NCBI RefSeq assembly: GCF_019753045.1
Contig: NZ_JAIELN010000010.1
Location: 124,001 to 188,000 of the forward strand
DNA from: Hyphomicrobium sp.
GTDB taxonomy: Bacteria > Pseudomonadota > Alphaproteobacteria > Rhizobiales > Hyphomicrobiaceae
Reading direction: 5' to 3'
Length of the DNA stretch: 64,000 nt
The notes beneath the pieces are model-generated. The model was not told the DNA's origin. It was given only the letters and a program-made list of their open reading frames with translations, and searched no databases. Shown here piece by piece: positions 44,445 through 55,750 of this stretch (position 1 is the first letter of the stretch; every line of letters begins with the position of its first letter). The position numbers were made by a program, and so were the translations under genes.

Positions 44445-46133
44445 TTAGAAGTTGAGGCCGAAGGCGTTGCCGATGATGTCGCCGACGGTTGCGCTCTTCT
44501 TCGTCTTGGAAGTCGGGCCGTACTGACCGTAATCGTTTTCGAGGTTCTGACTGCGCGCGGCGACGGCGGACGGGTCGAATGAAGGCTCGACGGGCGCCAG
44601 GTGATCACGGCCCTTGTTGATCTTGTTCCATTGGCCATCGAGCGCCTGCGTAACGCGCTTCTCGTGACCGTAGACGTCGCGGAAGGTCTTCAGCTTGCCG
44701 TCTTCGCCAACCCACGCCGTGAAATAGACGAGGTGGATCGGGATTTCCTTCGTGATCGGGATCTCATTGTTGAGCGGACCCGACCGGTCGAGCTCGGCGA
44801 TCTTGTCGGTGTCCCAGCCCTTGTCTTCCTTGAGGATAAGCTCTGCCAACTGCATCGGCTTCCAGACCCGCAGACAGCCGTGGCTCAGTGTTCGCTGCGC
44901 CGGTTTGAACATCCACTTGTCGGGCGTGTCGTGCATGTAGATCGTGTGCTGACTTGGGAACGAGAACTTGACGTGGCCGAGCACGCTCTTCGGCCCCGGC
45001 GGCTGCACCACGTCATAGTTGCGGATGTCGGTCGTTGCCCAGTTGATGCTGCGGTAGTCGACAGGGCGCTGGCTGTCCTTGGTCACGATCTGCAGGCCGT
45101 ACTGGCGCATCATGCCGCCGCCGCGGATGAGGTTCGGCCAAAGCTCGTTGACCATGATGCTTTCGGGCACGCGCCAGGCCGGGCGAAGTACGACGTATTT
45201 CAAGGGACGCGAAAATATCGTCGTCTGCTTGTCGAGGAGACCGACGACGATCTTCTCCGAGCGGATGATTTCGCCGTCCTTGTAGACGTACTGCATGTAC
45301 TCGGGGATGTTGTTCAGGACGTAGAAATCGCCCATGTTGGTCCACATCCAGCGCCACATTTCCATATTGGAGCGGATGCGCTTGGCGTCGGGGCTGAGCT
45401 TCCCGGATTTGCCGTCCTTGGGCAGCATCGTCAGATAAACCTGGCGCAGTTTTTCGAACTGCGGCTGCTGCGGCTGAAGGTTGCGAAGATAGGCGTCGGG
45501 CTCGCGCGTTGCTGCGAGCGCTTCGATGACGATCTTGGGTTCGATCCATTGCGGACGCCGGTCGAAGTTCGTCGTCAGCATTTCGGCGGGATCGGGAATG
45601 CGGCCGCCGCGCGCGTCGCGGGCGTAAAGAAGAGCGGCTTTCGAATATTCGATTTCTGCGTCGGCAAGTGAGTCCGTGTCGGTTGCGGCCAGTGCGCCTT
45701 CGTTCAGAACCGGAAGTTTGAACCTCGCCGGATCGAGACCGTACGCCCAGGCATTCGCGATTTCGGTCGCGAGCGTCTTGGCTTCAGGCTTCACGCCGGC
45801 CGCCGTTACCCAGAGCGCCTCTCCGTGGCGCGCCGCATAGAAATCGATGAGTGCGGTTTGGTCCTTGCGGTCGCGGTCTTCCTCAGCTGCCGGGCCAGCG
45901 GCGAGCTTGCTGCGTACCGCCATCAGAACGGCGTCGTCGTGCACTTCAGGGGGCTGAACTTCGGGCGCCGCTGCGGCAGGCGCGATATCAGCCGTCGCAG
46001 GGGGGGTTACGACGGGGGGCGGCGAGACTTCTTCTGCAAACGCCGGATATGCAACCAGCGCCCCGGCGATCAGCAGTCCGCTGGCAAGCGTCCGGCGCGG
46101 CAGAGCAAGCAGAAGGTTCTTGAAACTCTTCAT
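44445..46133 (-). CDS. L,D-transpeptidase, YcbB/LdtD type
   Basis: A 562-residue exported protein: signal peptide (ALVAYPAFAEE), Pro-rich linker, a scaffold domain (LIDFYAARHGEALWVTAAG, GLDPARFKLP), then a YkuD domain with HDTPDKWMF and SHGCLRVWKP bearing the catalytic Cys. It builds 3-3 peptidoglycan cross-links in the periplasm. This and the enzyme at 47550 flank trmD. Confidence 0.93.
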   Translation of the reverse strand: MKSFKNLLLALPRRTLASGLLIAGALVAYPAFAEEVSPPPVVTPPATADIAPAAAAPEVQPPEVHDDAVLMAVRSKLAAGPAAEEDRDRKDQTALIDFYAARHGEALWVTAAGVKPEAKTLATEIANAWAYGLDPARFKLPVLNEGALAATDTDSLADAEIEYSKAALLYARDARGGRIPDPAEMLTTNFDRRPQWIEPKIVIEALAATREPDAYLRNLQPQQPQFEKLRQVYLTMLPKDGKSGKLSPDAKRIRSNMEMWRWMWTNMGDFYVLNNIPEYMQYVYKDGEIIRSEKIVVGLLDKQTTIFSRPLKYVVLRPAWRVPESIMVNELWPNLIRGGGMMRQYGLQIVTKDSQRPVDYRSINWATTDIRNYDVVQPPGPKSVLGHVKFSFPSQHTIYMHDTPDKWMFKPAQRTLSHGCLRVWKPMQLAELILKEDKGWDTDKIAELDRSGPLNNEIPITKEIPIHLVYFTAWVGEDGKLKTFRDVYGHEKRVTQALDGQWNKINKGRDHLAPVEPSFDPSAVAARSQNLENDYGQYGPTSKTKKSATVGDIIGNAFGLNF

Positions 46134-46267
46134 CCCCGTCTCTCAATTGGCAACGCGCACGTGGCCATAAGCCCTGTTCGCGATATGCCGTCGGGCCGCC
46201 GCGAATCTTTTCCCTCCGTATTTGCCCAAGAAATCCTGGCCATGCAAAGGCGAAGCGCCTTGCGAAG

Positions 46268-46996
46268 TCACTTTGAGGTTCGGGTGGTACGCAAGAGATC
46301 GGGGCGACGGTCGGCCGTCAGCTGCTCGCTCTGGCGCCGCCGCCATTCCGCGACTTTCTTGTGGTCGCCAGAGAGGAGAATATCCGGGATTGAGAGGCCC
46401 TCCCAATCACGCGGCTTCGTGTACTGCGGGTATTCGAGGAGGCCCGTTTCGAAGCTTTCGCTCGCGAGGCTTTCGGCGGCGCCGAGAACGCCCGGCAGAA
46501 GCCGGACGCAGGCTTCGATGAGGACCATCGCAGCCAGCTCGCCGCCGGCGAGCACATAATCGCCGATTGAAATTTCCTTGAGGCCTTTTGCATCGATAAC
46601 GCGCTGATCGATGCCTTCGAAGCGGCCGGCGAGCAGGGTTACGCCCGGTCCTTCGGCAAGATCTCGCGCCAAGCTCTGCGTCAGCGGCGTGCCGCGCGGC
46701 GACAGATAGATGAGCGGCGAACCCGGCGAGATGGTTTTCGCATGATCGAGGGCAGGGCCCAGAACGTCGGCGCGCAGCACCATGCCCGCCCCGCCGCCTG
46801 CGGGCGTGTCGTCCACCTGGCGGTGACGACCGAGGCCGAAGTCGCGGATCTGCAATGTGTCGAGGGACCAGATGTTCGCTGCGCGGGCTTGACCGAGGAG
46901 CGAGACATCAAGCGGTCCCGGAAACATCTCCGGGAACAATGTCAGGACGAGTGCCTGCCATGCCGGCCGTCCATCATTGGCGGGAAAGTGGGCCAT
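46268..46996 (-). CDS. trmD: tRNA (guanine-N1)-methyltransferase
   Basis: A 242-residue SPOUT enzyme making m1G37 in tRNA. Blocks: VLTLFPEMFPGPL, RDFGLGRHRQVDDTPAGGGAGM, YLSPRGTPL, AGRFEGIDQRVID, IGDYVLAGGELAAM and YPQYTKPRDWEGLSIPDILLSG. The start is uncertain: ATG 46996 is preferred because the ATG at 47008 lies inside a repeat. It is separated from rplS by about 3.3 kb instead of the usual adjacency. Confidence 0.95.
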   Translation of the reverse strand: MAHFPANDGRPAWQALVLTLFPEMFPGPLDVSLLGQARAANIWSLDTLQIRDFGLGRHRQVDDTPAGGGAGMVLRADVLGPALDHAKTISPGSPLIYLSPRGTPLTQSLARDLAEGPGVTLLAGRFEGIDQRVIDAKGLKEISIGDYVLAGGELAAMVLIEACVRLLPGVLGAAESLASESFETGLLEYPQYTKPRDWEGLSIPDILLSGDHKKVAEWRRRQSEQLTADRRPDLLRTTRTSK

Positions 46997-47003
46997 TGTG
47001 ATT

Positions 47004-47085
47004 GTCATCCTCGGCTTTATGCCGAGGATCCATTTGGCAGAAAACGCGATGGACGATGGATCCTCGGGACAAGCCCGAGGATGAC
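47004..47085. repeat. GTCATCC-ended palindromic intergenic repeat
   Basis: Perfect inverted ends GTCATCCTCGG (47004-47014) and CCGAGGATGAC (47075-47085) enclose inner arms CCGAGGATCC and GGATCCTCGG. It is a relative of the element at 30993-31083, sharing the outer GTCATCC/GGATGAC ends. It lies between trmD and the DUF1330 gene and may end transcription from upstream. Confidence 0.8.
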
Positions 47086-47101
47086 ATTGCCCAGAGGTTG
47101 A

Positions 47102-47389
47102 TCAGACGCCTTCGACGATCGTCATGTCGAGCGTTCCGGCGCCCTGGCGAAGGACCTTCGCTTCCGCATATTCGGGCGACGTCGCGTAGCTGCGGGCGAG
47201 CTCGTAGCTCGGGAACTCGAGGATGACGTTGCGCGGCGTTCCGTTGCCTTCAACGACCTCGCTCTTACCGCCGCGGGCGATCGGCTTGCCTTCGTACTTT
47301 TCGAGCGCGATTTTCGATTTCGCCACGTACTCAGCCCATTTCTCAGGGTTCGTGATTGTGGCGTGGGCGATGACGTATCCCTTCGGCAT
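47102..47389 (-). CDS. DUF1330 protein
   Basis: A 95-residue protein matching DUF1330, a small ferredoxin-like dimer family: MPKGYVIAHATITNPEKWAEY, ARGGKSEVVEGNGTPRNVILEFPSYE and YATSPEYAEAKVLR. The role is unknown in this family. ATG 47389 is used; the frame stays open upstream to 47467. Confidence 0.93.
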   Translation of the reverse strand: MPKGYVIAHATITNPEKWAEYVAKSKIALEKYEGKPIARGGKSEVVEGNGTPRNVILEFPSYELARSYATSPEYAEAKVLRQGAGTLDMTIVEGV

Positions 47390-47549
47390 TGCAATCTCTT
47401 TCGTGGAAGTTGGGGCCTCAAAGTTTTGGGCCTTCAAGTCGGGCGCAGTTGTCCGGCGAGGAGCCATAGCCGGACCGGCACCGTTTCGGCAACTGGACTC
47501 GTTAATGGGGAGCCAGAGACAGGGAGCCGAGCGGCGAAGCCGAAGTCCG

Positions 47550-48557
47550 TCAGCGCTTCACGATGGGCTGCATGGCGCCGAGTGCCGCGTCGCTTTCGTT
47601 TTGAGAGGGTTTGCCGGGCCGTGCGCTCGGCGTGGCGCTTTCGGTGCCCCATGCGAACATCGGTGCTTTCCAGCCCAAGTTGGCCTCGGCCGACTTCAGT
47701 TTGGGGCCTTGGGCTTCGAGGCGAGGATCGGCTTTGACGAGACGCTTGGACGACCGCGGCGACAGCGGCGCGATGCGCTTTCCAATGACAGCCGGGCAGT
47801 CGGCATTGGGATCGTTGCCGACGGGCGTCAGGGCATTGACGACGTAGCGCTTGCCGCACATTCCAATCTTCGGCGGTTCGCGGGTTCGTGCGAAATCGTC
47901 GAAGGCTTCCCGCAGAGGCTTCCAGGTGGCCCGCGCCTCGTTCTCGGAATGGCGCTTCATGTTCTCGGCCGTCATGCGAAACGGGAAAACATGGATCGGA
48001 ATGCTGGGTTCGCCCGCGTTCAACGCATCGCGCACGAATGCATAGATTTCTTCGATGTATTTGTCGGACATCGCGAAGCAGCCGACGCTTCGGCAGTCGC
48101 CGTGCACCATGATGTAGGCGCCGGTCCGGCCGAGCGCGCGGTCGAGGGCGTTCGGATAGCCGATGTTGAAAGCGAGATGGTATTTGCTGTCGGGCTTCAG
48201 CCCTTCAGGCGTCACGCGGTAGAAGCCTTCGGGCGACATGCTATCGCCCATCACGCGTTTGGGTCCGAGCGTGCCGCCCCAGTTGCAGACCGGGAATGTT
48301 TTAACGAGGGCGTAGCGGCCATTCGGGCGGGCCTTCCACACCTCGAGTTCCGATTCTTCCTTGAAGACGCGGATATAGACCGGCGCTTCCGGCACGATCT
48401 CTTTCATGATGAGGGCGGCTTCGATGGCCGAGGGCAGCGGCTTCTCGGCGGCGACTTCGTCGGCACGGGCGCGGCTCTGCATCACGGCCGATCCGGCGAC
48501 AAGGACCATTGCGGCAAGCAACAGGGCTTGCTTGGTCAAATGCCAACGCCAACGCAT
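47550..48557 (-). CDS. L,D-transpeptidase, YafK/ErfK type
   Basis: A 335-residue exported protein with a signal sequence (QALLLAAMVLVAGSAVMQSRA). The YkuD-type catalytic region reads YIMVHGDCRSVGCFAMSDKYIEE, with His and the nucleophilic Cys. YALVKTFPVCNWGGTLGPKRV and the R/S/P-rich C-terminus fit DpaA/YafK relatives, one of which removes Lpp from peptidoglycan. The exact activity is open. Confidence 0.9.
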   Translation of the reverse strand: MRWRWHLTKQALLLAAMVLVAGSAVMQSRARADEVAAEKPLPSAIEAALIMKEIVPEAPVYIRVFKEESELEVWKARPNGRYALVKTFPVCNWGGTLGPKRVMGDSMSPEGFYRVTPEGLKPDSKYHLAFNIGYPNALDRALGRTGAYIMVHGDCRSVGCFAMSDKYIEEIYAFVRDALNAGEPSIPIHVFPFRMTAENMKRHSENEARATWKPLREAFDDFARTREPPKIGMCGKRYVVNALTPVGNDPNADCPAVIGKRIAPLSPRSSKRLVKADPRLEAQGPKLKSAEANLGWKAPMFAWGTESATPSARPGKPSQNESDAALGAMQPIVKR

Positions 48558-48715
48558 CACGCTTTCAAAACCCCGCCTACTCTCACCCTCGGGCCGACTC
48601 AGCTAATCCCCGGGACGGTTAAGGGTGGGTAAACTGCGAGTATGGGCTCGGCGTGGTCAGAGATGGGCGATGCTGTGGCAAGGCCATGATCAGCCAGAAG
48701 AATTAGGCGAGATGC

Positions 48716-49417
48716 TTAAGCCCCGGCGATATGCGCGAGGAACGTCTCGGCAGCCGCCTTGGGGTCGCGTGCGGCGTTGATCGGCCGGCCGACGACGAGG
48801 TGGTTGGCGCCAAAACGAAGTGCTTCTTCCGGTGTGGTGATACGGCTCTGATCGCCGGTCTCGGCGCCCGGCAGCCGAATGCCCGGTGTGACGATCAGAA
48901 ACTTCGGACCGGTCTCAGCGCGGACGGCGGCTGCTTCTTGACCCGAGGCGATCACGCCGTCGAAGCCTGCGTTCTCCGCCATGCGCGCACGTCCGACGAC
49001 CAAGCCGCCCGGCGTCGCCGCGATGCCCTGCTCGTCGAGGTCGGATTGATCGAGATTCGTCAGCACGGTGACGGCGAGCAGTTTCAGATTGGATGCGCCA
49101 CGTCCGCGGACGGCCGCCGTCATCGTCTTCGTGTCGTGGCCGTGCACCGTTATGAAATCGACGCCGAGCTTCGCCGCCGCGGCGACGGCGTGCTCGACGG
49201 TATTGCCGATGTCGAGGAACTTCAGGTCGAGAAAGACGCGCTTGCCTTCACGCTTCAGTTCCTGAGCCAACGACAGGCCGTCGGCGAACAGAAGCTCAAG
49301 TCCGATCTTGTAGAAGCTGACGGTGTCGCCCAGGCGATCGACCAGGGCGCGCGCCTCGTCATAGGTCGGCAGGTCGAGAGCGACGATAAGTTTGTCCCGG
49401 GTGGCGCGGTCGATCAT
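48716..49417 (-). CDS. pyrF: Orotidine 5'-phosphate decarboxylase
   Basis: A 233-residue TIM-barrel enzyme for the last UMP step. Landmarks: LIVALDLPTYDEA, FLDLKFLDIGNTV with the catalytic Lys-Asp pair, ITVHGHD, VTPGIRLPGAETGDQSRI-type phosphate loop and HLVVGRPINAARDP. It is followed by DUF1330/LD-transpeptidase genes and preceded by the FMN-reductase gene eight bases upstream, on the same strand. Confidence 0.96.
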   Translation of the reverse strand: MIDRATRDKLIVALDLPTYDEARALVDRLGDTVSFYKIGLELLFADGLSLAQELKREGKRVFLDLKFLDIGNTVEHAVAAAAKLGVDFITVHGHDTKTMTAAVRGRGASNLKLLAVTVLTNLDQSDLDEQGIAATPGGLVVGRARMAENAGFDGVIASGQEAAAVRAETGPKFLIVTPGIRLPGAETGDQSRITTPEEALRFGANHLVVGRPINAARDPKAAAETFLAHIAGA

Positions 49418-49424
49418 TTTTCTC

Positions 49425-50024
49425 TCAGCCGTGGAGCACGCGGGCGGCGCGTGCGAGTTTCTGGATGACGGCCTTCAGTTGCTCGGTCTGGTCCTTGTTT
49501 TTCAAGTGACCGTTGTCGTCGAAGGCGTCGCGCACGCGGGGCAGCGCGAATTGCTCGGGAAGTACCAGGGCTCCGGTGCCGAGTTCGAGAACGGCGCGGA
49601 GCTGTATCAGACCACGAAGGCCGCCTAGACCGCCTCCCGAGGCCGACGCAAGTGCAAAGACGCGTGTCCTGAAGACTTCGAGCGGTGCTTCGCCCTCGTC
49701 GCGGGTGTGGCTGACCCAGTCGATGACGTTCTTGAGGAGAGGCGAGAACGAGGCGTTGTACTCAGGGCTGACGATGAAAATGCCGGTATGAGCCTTCATC
49801 AAGTTCTTCAGCTTGCGGGCGTTGTCGGGCGGACCTTCTTCCTCTTCGAGGTCGCCATGATAGATCGGCATCGGATAGTCGGCGAGGTCGACGAACGTCG
49901 AGGGAATGCTGTTGGCTTCCGCGATCATGGCGCCGAGTTTCGCCAACCGCTTGTTGAACGAGTTCAGGCGGGCACTGCCCGCGAAGAAGAGAAGACGCGG
50001 GTCGGAAGGGGTGTCGGCTGACAT
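49425..50024 (-). CDS. NADPH-dependent FMN reductase family protein
   Basis: A 199-residue flavodoxin-like protein with FFAGSARLNSFNKRLA (phosphate loop), DLADYPMPIYHGDLEEEEG and GIFIVSPEYNASFSPLLKNVIDWVS. It reduces FMN, quinones or azo compounds with NADPH; the substrate is unknown. Its stop is eight bases from pyrF, so the two are probably co-transcribed. Confidence 0.93.
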   Translation of the reverse strand: MSADTPSDPRLLFFAGSARLNSFNKRLAKLGAMIAEANSIPSTFVDLADYPMPIYHGDLEEEEGPPDNARKLKNLMKAHTGIFIVSPEYNASFSPLLKNVIDWVSHTRDEGEAPLEVFRTRVFALASASGGGLGGLRGLIQLRAVLELGTGALVLPEQFALPRVRDAFDDNGHLKNKDQTEQLKAVIQKLARAARVLHG

Positions 50025-50083
50025 GGAATTCGCGCGTCGGGGCTGGAGCGAGGTTTCTAGGCCAAGACCCTAACGGCTTTCAA

Positions 50084-50116
50084 GCCTTTGGCAAGGTTGG
50101 GGCCTTTGGCAAGGTT
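50084..50116. repeat. Tandem 15-base repeat, 18-base period
   Basis: GCCTTTGGCAAGGTT occurs at 50084-50098 and 50102-50116, upstream of the FMN-reductase start and 29 bases after dnaJ. It may be a recent slip duplication. No gene. Confidence 0.6.
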
Positions 50117-50144
50117 CGGCTGCCGCGAACGTCAGAGCGTTCCG

Positions 50145-51299
50145 TCAGCCGCTCTTGCCTTCGAAGAATTCCTTAACCCGCGAGAAGAATCCGGCGCTCT
50201 CGGGGCTTGTTTCCTTGTGGCTTGCCCGCTCGAATTCCTCGAGCAGCTCGCGCTGTTTGCGCGTCAGGTTCTTCGGCGTCTCGACATCGACCTCGATGTA
50301 CATGTCGCCGGAGACCTTCGAGCGGAGCACGGGCATGCCCTTGCCACGGAGGCGGAACTGCTTGCGGGTTTCGGTACCCTCCGGGATTTTCACGCGCGTC
50401 GTCGTACCTTCGAGCGTCGGCACATCGATCTGGCCTCCGAGCGCGGCAGTCGTCATCGCGATCGGCACCTTGCAGAAGATGTCGGCTCCATCGCGCTGGA
50501 AGAACTCGTGGGGCTTGATCGACAGGAAGATATAAAGATCGCCCGGCGCGCCGCCTCTGAGGCCGGCTTCGCCTTCGCCTGCAAGACGGATGCGCGTCCC
50601 ATCTTCGACGCCGGCCGGGATGTTCACCGATAGCGTGCGTTCTTTCTGAACGCGGCCCGATCCGGCGCAGTCGACACACGGGTCGTCGATCATCTCGCCG
50701 CGGCCCTGACATACGGGGCAGGTGCGCTCGATCGTGAAGAAGCCCTGGCTGGCGCGGACTTTACCCATGCCGCCGCAGGTCGTGCAGGTTTTGGCTTTCG
50801 TTCCGGGCTTGGCGCCCGCGCCCGAGCACGTTTCGCATTTGACGCTCGCCGGGACGCGGATTTGCGCGGTCTTGCCGGCGTAGGCTTCCGCGAGCGTGAT
50901 TTCGAGATTGTAGCGAAGGTCTGCGCCTGCTTCGCGGCCTGTTCGCGACCGGCCGCCGCCACCCTGGCCTCGCCGGCCGCCCATGAACTCGCCGAACAGA
51001 TCGTCGAAGATGTCCGACATCGAGGAGGCGAAGTCAGGTCCAAAGCCTGGGCCGCCACGACCTCCCATGCCCCCTTCGAACGCCGCATGGCCGAATTGGT
51101 CATAGGCGGCGCGTTTCTGGGGATCTTTCAGGGCTTCGTAGGCCTCATTCAGCTCCTTGAAACGGCGCTCCGCTTCCTTGTCGCCCGCGTTCCGGTCGGG
51201 GTGACATTCCTTTGCGAGGGTACGATAGGAGGATTTAAGCTCAATATCGGTGGCGCTCCGCTTGACGCCGAGAATTTCATAATAATCGCGCTTAGCCAT
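50145..51299 (-). CDS. dnaJ: Chaperone DnaJ
   Basis: A 384-residue Hsp40: J domain with HPD at residues 33-35, Gly-rich linker, zinc domain with four CxxCxGxG repeats ([32 protein letters not shown]) and the C-terminal substrate domain. It stimulates DnaK. It lies 157 bases downstream of dnaK on the same strand. Confidence 0.97.
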   Translation of the reverse strand: MAKRDYYEILGVKRSATDIELKSSYRTLAKECHPDRNAGDKEAERRFKELNEAYEALKDPQKRAAYDQFGHAAFEGGMGGRGGPGFGPDFASSMSDIFDDLFGEFMGGRRGQGGGGRSRTGREAGADLRYNLEITLAEAYAGKTAQIRVPASVKCETCSGAGAKPGTKAKTCTTCGGMGKVRASQGFFTIERTCPVCQGRGEMIDDPCVDCAGSGRVQKERTLSVNIPAGVEDGTRIRLAGEGEAGLRGGAPGDLYIFLSIKPHEFFQRDGADIFCKVPIAMTTAALGGQIDVPTLEGTTTRVKIPEGTETRKQFRLRGKGMPVLRSKVSGDMYIEVDVETPKNLTRKQRELLEEFERASHKETSPESAGFFSRVKEFFEGKSG

Positions 51300-51456
51300 G
51301 ATGCGCTGTTCTATGACCTGTTAGGTGAAATGTTGCTGGTCGGCGAATGGTCGCAACGATTACTAGCGTGTTTATCTCAATTTTTCGCCCTCAGGCCAGC
51401 CCGGCCCTCCATTCGGGAGGGGCCGGGGGGTCCGAGGGCGATTTCGCGGTCGACTC

Positions 51457-53385
<1,929 letters not shown>

Positions 53386-53508
53386 TCTAGTCAATCCTTC
53401 TTAGTTGCGGCAGACCGGGTGGACCCTGTTTGTTTGGCATCCGTCGTGCGCCCTAACGAGAGGTTAGAGGCACCGGTCCCCAGGATTTCAATTGCGTAAC
53501 CGACGGTT

Positions 53509-53538
53509 ATATAGGGGCCTGTTTTGGGGGTGCAACGC
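53509..53538 (-). promoter_or_regulatory. RpoH-type promoter of dnaK
   Basis: On the minus strand GTTGCA (-35-like) is followed after 15 bases by CCTATAT (-10), close to the alphaproteobacterial heat-shock form CTTGNN-N15-CYTATNT. It lies about 125 bases upstream of the dnaK ATG. No CIRCE inverted repeat is seen. The rest of the gap 53386-53744 holds only a small GGCGGCT/AGCCGCC hairpin at 53633-53650 and the grpE terminator. Confidence 0.65.
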
Positions 53539-53685
53539 TTCTTCCACCCGCTACAGATCACTTTCTAGCCTTTTCAATTACACGACTGCGGTCGGCACGG
53601 GTCTGGTAAAAGCATCTATTTTCAGGGCTTTCGGCGGCTGGTTAGCCGCCTGGCCGATGTGGGCCCCCCCTTTATGAGAGGCCGA

Positions 53686-53724
53686 TATTTTAAAATCCCT
53701 AAGGTCTGTTTCCAGACCCTAGGG
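53686..53724 (-). terminator. Terminator after grpE
   Basis: Minus strand: CCCTAGGGTCTG, GAAA tetraloop and CAGACCTTAGGG form a long stem, followed by ATTTTAAAAT. It begins 21 bases after the grpE stop and separates grpE from dnaK. Confidence 0.85.
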
Positions 53725-53744
53725 GGGAGCCGTCAAGCGCCGAC

Positions 53745-54398
53745 TCACGCATCGGACTGGGGTTTATCCTGCGGAGCCTCCTGTGGCGCATCGCCGGGCT
53801 TTCCGGCTTTCGGGCCGCCTCGGGAAACAACGACCATGGCGGGGCGCAAGCAACGGTCATCAAGAAGATAACCGACCTGATAGACCTGCAGCACGGTGCC
53901 GGCCGGGACGCCCGTATCTTCCTGTTCCATGACGGCTTGATGGTGATGCGGGTTGAACGGCTGACCCACCGGGTCGACGACGCGGACACCGTGCCGCTCG
54001 AGAGCCGATTTATAGTCGCGCTCTGCCAAAACGACGCCGTCGAGCAGCGATTTCAACGCCGGGTCGGTTTCGATCGCATCCTTAGGCACCGCGGCTATGG
54101 CGCGCTGGAAATTGTCGCCCACGGACAGAATGTCCTTCGCGAACTTGGCGATCGCGTACTTCGCCGTATCTTCCTTCTCGCGTTCGAGACGCCGCCGGAC
54201 GTTTTCGGTTTCGGCAACCGCGCGAAGGTATTGATCCTGCTTGCCAGCCAGGTCGTCGATCCGCTTGTCGAGATCGCTCTGGAGGGCACCGATCATGGCC
54301 TTGAGCTGCTCAACGCCGACGCCGTCCGGCGTGGAGGTCGCTCCTGCCTCGGATGGCGATTGAACAGTGTCGTCGACCGGCTTCTTTTCGTCGCTCAT
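53745..54398 (-). CDS. grpE: Nucleotide exchange factor GrpE
   Basis: A 217-residue GrpE: N-terminal coiled coil (LKAMIGALQSDLDKRIDDLAGKQ), RAVAETENVRRRLEREKEDTAKYAIAKFAKDILSVGDN and a C-terminal beta domain with FNPHHHQAVMEQEDTGVPAGTV and LLDDRCLRPAMV. It releases ADP from DnaK. The ATG at 54398 (MSDEKKPVDD, with GAAGAG six bases upstream) is preferred over one seven codons earlier. Confidence 0.96.
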   Translation of the reverse strand: MSDEKKPVDDTVQSPSEAGATSTPDGVGVEQLKAMIGALQSDLDKRIDDLAGKQDQYLRAVAETENVRRRLEREKEDTAKYAIAKFAKDILSVGDNFQRAIAAVPKDAIETDPALKSLLDGVVLAERDYKSALERHGVRVVDPVGQPFNPHHHQAVMEQEDTGVPAGTVLQVYQVGYLLDDRCLRPAMVVVSRGGPKAGKPGDAPQEAPQDKPQSDA

Positions 54399-54521
54399 TT
54401 TTCTCTTCGCTAATGCCAATGGTGAATTTCGAAGGGTGCCGGGATATCGGCCGCGGAACGGGAAAAATCAAGGCGGTTCAAAATGCCCTCGTCTCGCGGA
54501 TGCTTGGGGCAGGCCAAAATC

Positions 54522-55595
54522 TCAACCGATGAGGCGGCTTACGAGCTTCGCCGTATAGTCCACCATCGGGATGATCCGGGCGTAGTTGAGCCGCGTCGGC
54601 CCGATGACACCCAACACGCCAACCACGTGGCGCGTCTGGTCCCGGAATGGCGCGACAATCAATGATGAGCCCGAAAGAGAGAACAACTTGTTTTCCGAGC
54701 CGATAAAAATGCGCACGCCTTCTGCCGTTTCGGATGCGCCCAACAGCTCCACAATATCCTGCTTCGACTCGAAAGCGTCGAAGAGCTGACGGATGCGATC
54801 GAGATCTTCGGTCGCGGTCACGTCTTTCAGGAGATTGCTTTGGCCGCGAACGATTAGGCTTTTGCGATCATCGGAAACTCCAGACCACTCGGCGAGCCCG
54901 GCCTTAATGACCTTCTGGGTCAGCTGGTCGAGTTCGGCTTTCGCCGCATTCAACGACTTTTCGATCTCGGTCTTGGCTTCCGCAAGCGTCATGCCGCGAA
55001 GGTGGGTGTTCAGATAATTCGATGCTTCCTGGAGCGCGGAGGGCGGCAGGCCTTCGGGTAAATTGATGATGCGGTTCTCGACGTTCTGATCCTCGTCCAC
55101 CAGGATCACCAAGCCGCGCCGTGGTTCCAGCGGTACGAACTCGATATGGCGCAGGCGTGCCACCTGCTTCTCGGCGAGCACCACGCCTGCGCAATGGGAT
55201 AGGCCGGAAATCAGCTCGCCGGCTTCGCTCAAAAGCTGGTCGACGGACTTGTCGCGCCGATAGGCGATCTGCGCCTCGATCTGGCGGCGCTCTTCCATCG
55301 AGACGTCGCCGACTTCGAGCAGGCCATCAACGAAGAGCCTCAGACCGAGCTGGGTCGGCAGGCGGCCTGCCGAGGTATGGGGTGAAATGATCAAGCCGAG
55401 CTGTTCCAGATCCGACATAACGTTGCGGATCGACGCCGGCGACAGCGCCATCGGTAGGGCGCGAGACAGGTTGCGCGAACCGACCGGCTCACCCGTGGCG
55501 AGGTAACTTTCGACAATTCTTCGAAGAATAGTCCGGGACCGCTCGTCCAGCCTCTGGAGCTGGGTTTTGCCGTCGAGCAGCGTCGCACTCACCAT
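54522..55595 (-). CDS. hrcA: Heat-inducible transcription repressor HrcA
   Basis: A 357-residue repressor with an N-terminal winged helix ([29 protein letters not shown]), [18 protein letters not shown] and [19 protein letters not shown], then a GAF-like domain. It binds CIRCE at groE-type genes; none is in this window. The ATG at 55595 is chosen because GAGG is close upstream; a GTG six codons earlier has none. Divergent from rph, a conserved pair. Confidence 0.96.
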   Translation of the reverse strand: MVSATLLDGKTQLQRLDERSRTILRRIVESYLATGEPVGSRNLSRALPMALSPASIRNVMSDLEQLGLIISPHTSAGRLPTQLGLRLFVDGLLEVGDVSMEERRQIEAQIAYRRDKSVDQLLSEAGELISGLSHCAGVVLAEKQVARLRHIEFVPLEPRRGLVILVDEDQNVENRIINLPEGLPPSALQEASNYLNTHLRGMTLAEAKTEIEKSLNAAKAELDQLTQKVIKAGLAEWSGVSDDRKSLIVRGQSNLLKDVTATEDLDRIRQLFDAFESKQDIVELLGASETAEGVRIFIGSENKLFSLSGSSLIVAPFRDQTRHVVGVLGVIGPTRLNYARIIPMVDYTAKLVSRLIG

Positions 55596-55750
55596 ATGTT
55601 CCTCTATTCTCACGGTTCGAATCTATGAACCGCGGGGCCCGGCGTCAAATGCCGCGCGCGTCATGAGGCAAAGTTAGCCTTGTTTCCGGTTGATGGACCT
55701 TGGGCCCTTCATTAGGGTCGCGGCCGCAACGTTAACATTTCAGGGAAATC

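Noticed and set aside
55605-55640. tRNA-like T-loop GGTTCGAATC upstream of hrcA
   Set aside because: No acceptor stem, anticodon arm or D-arm can be built around it. It is the hrcA-rph promoter region.
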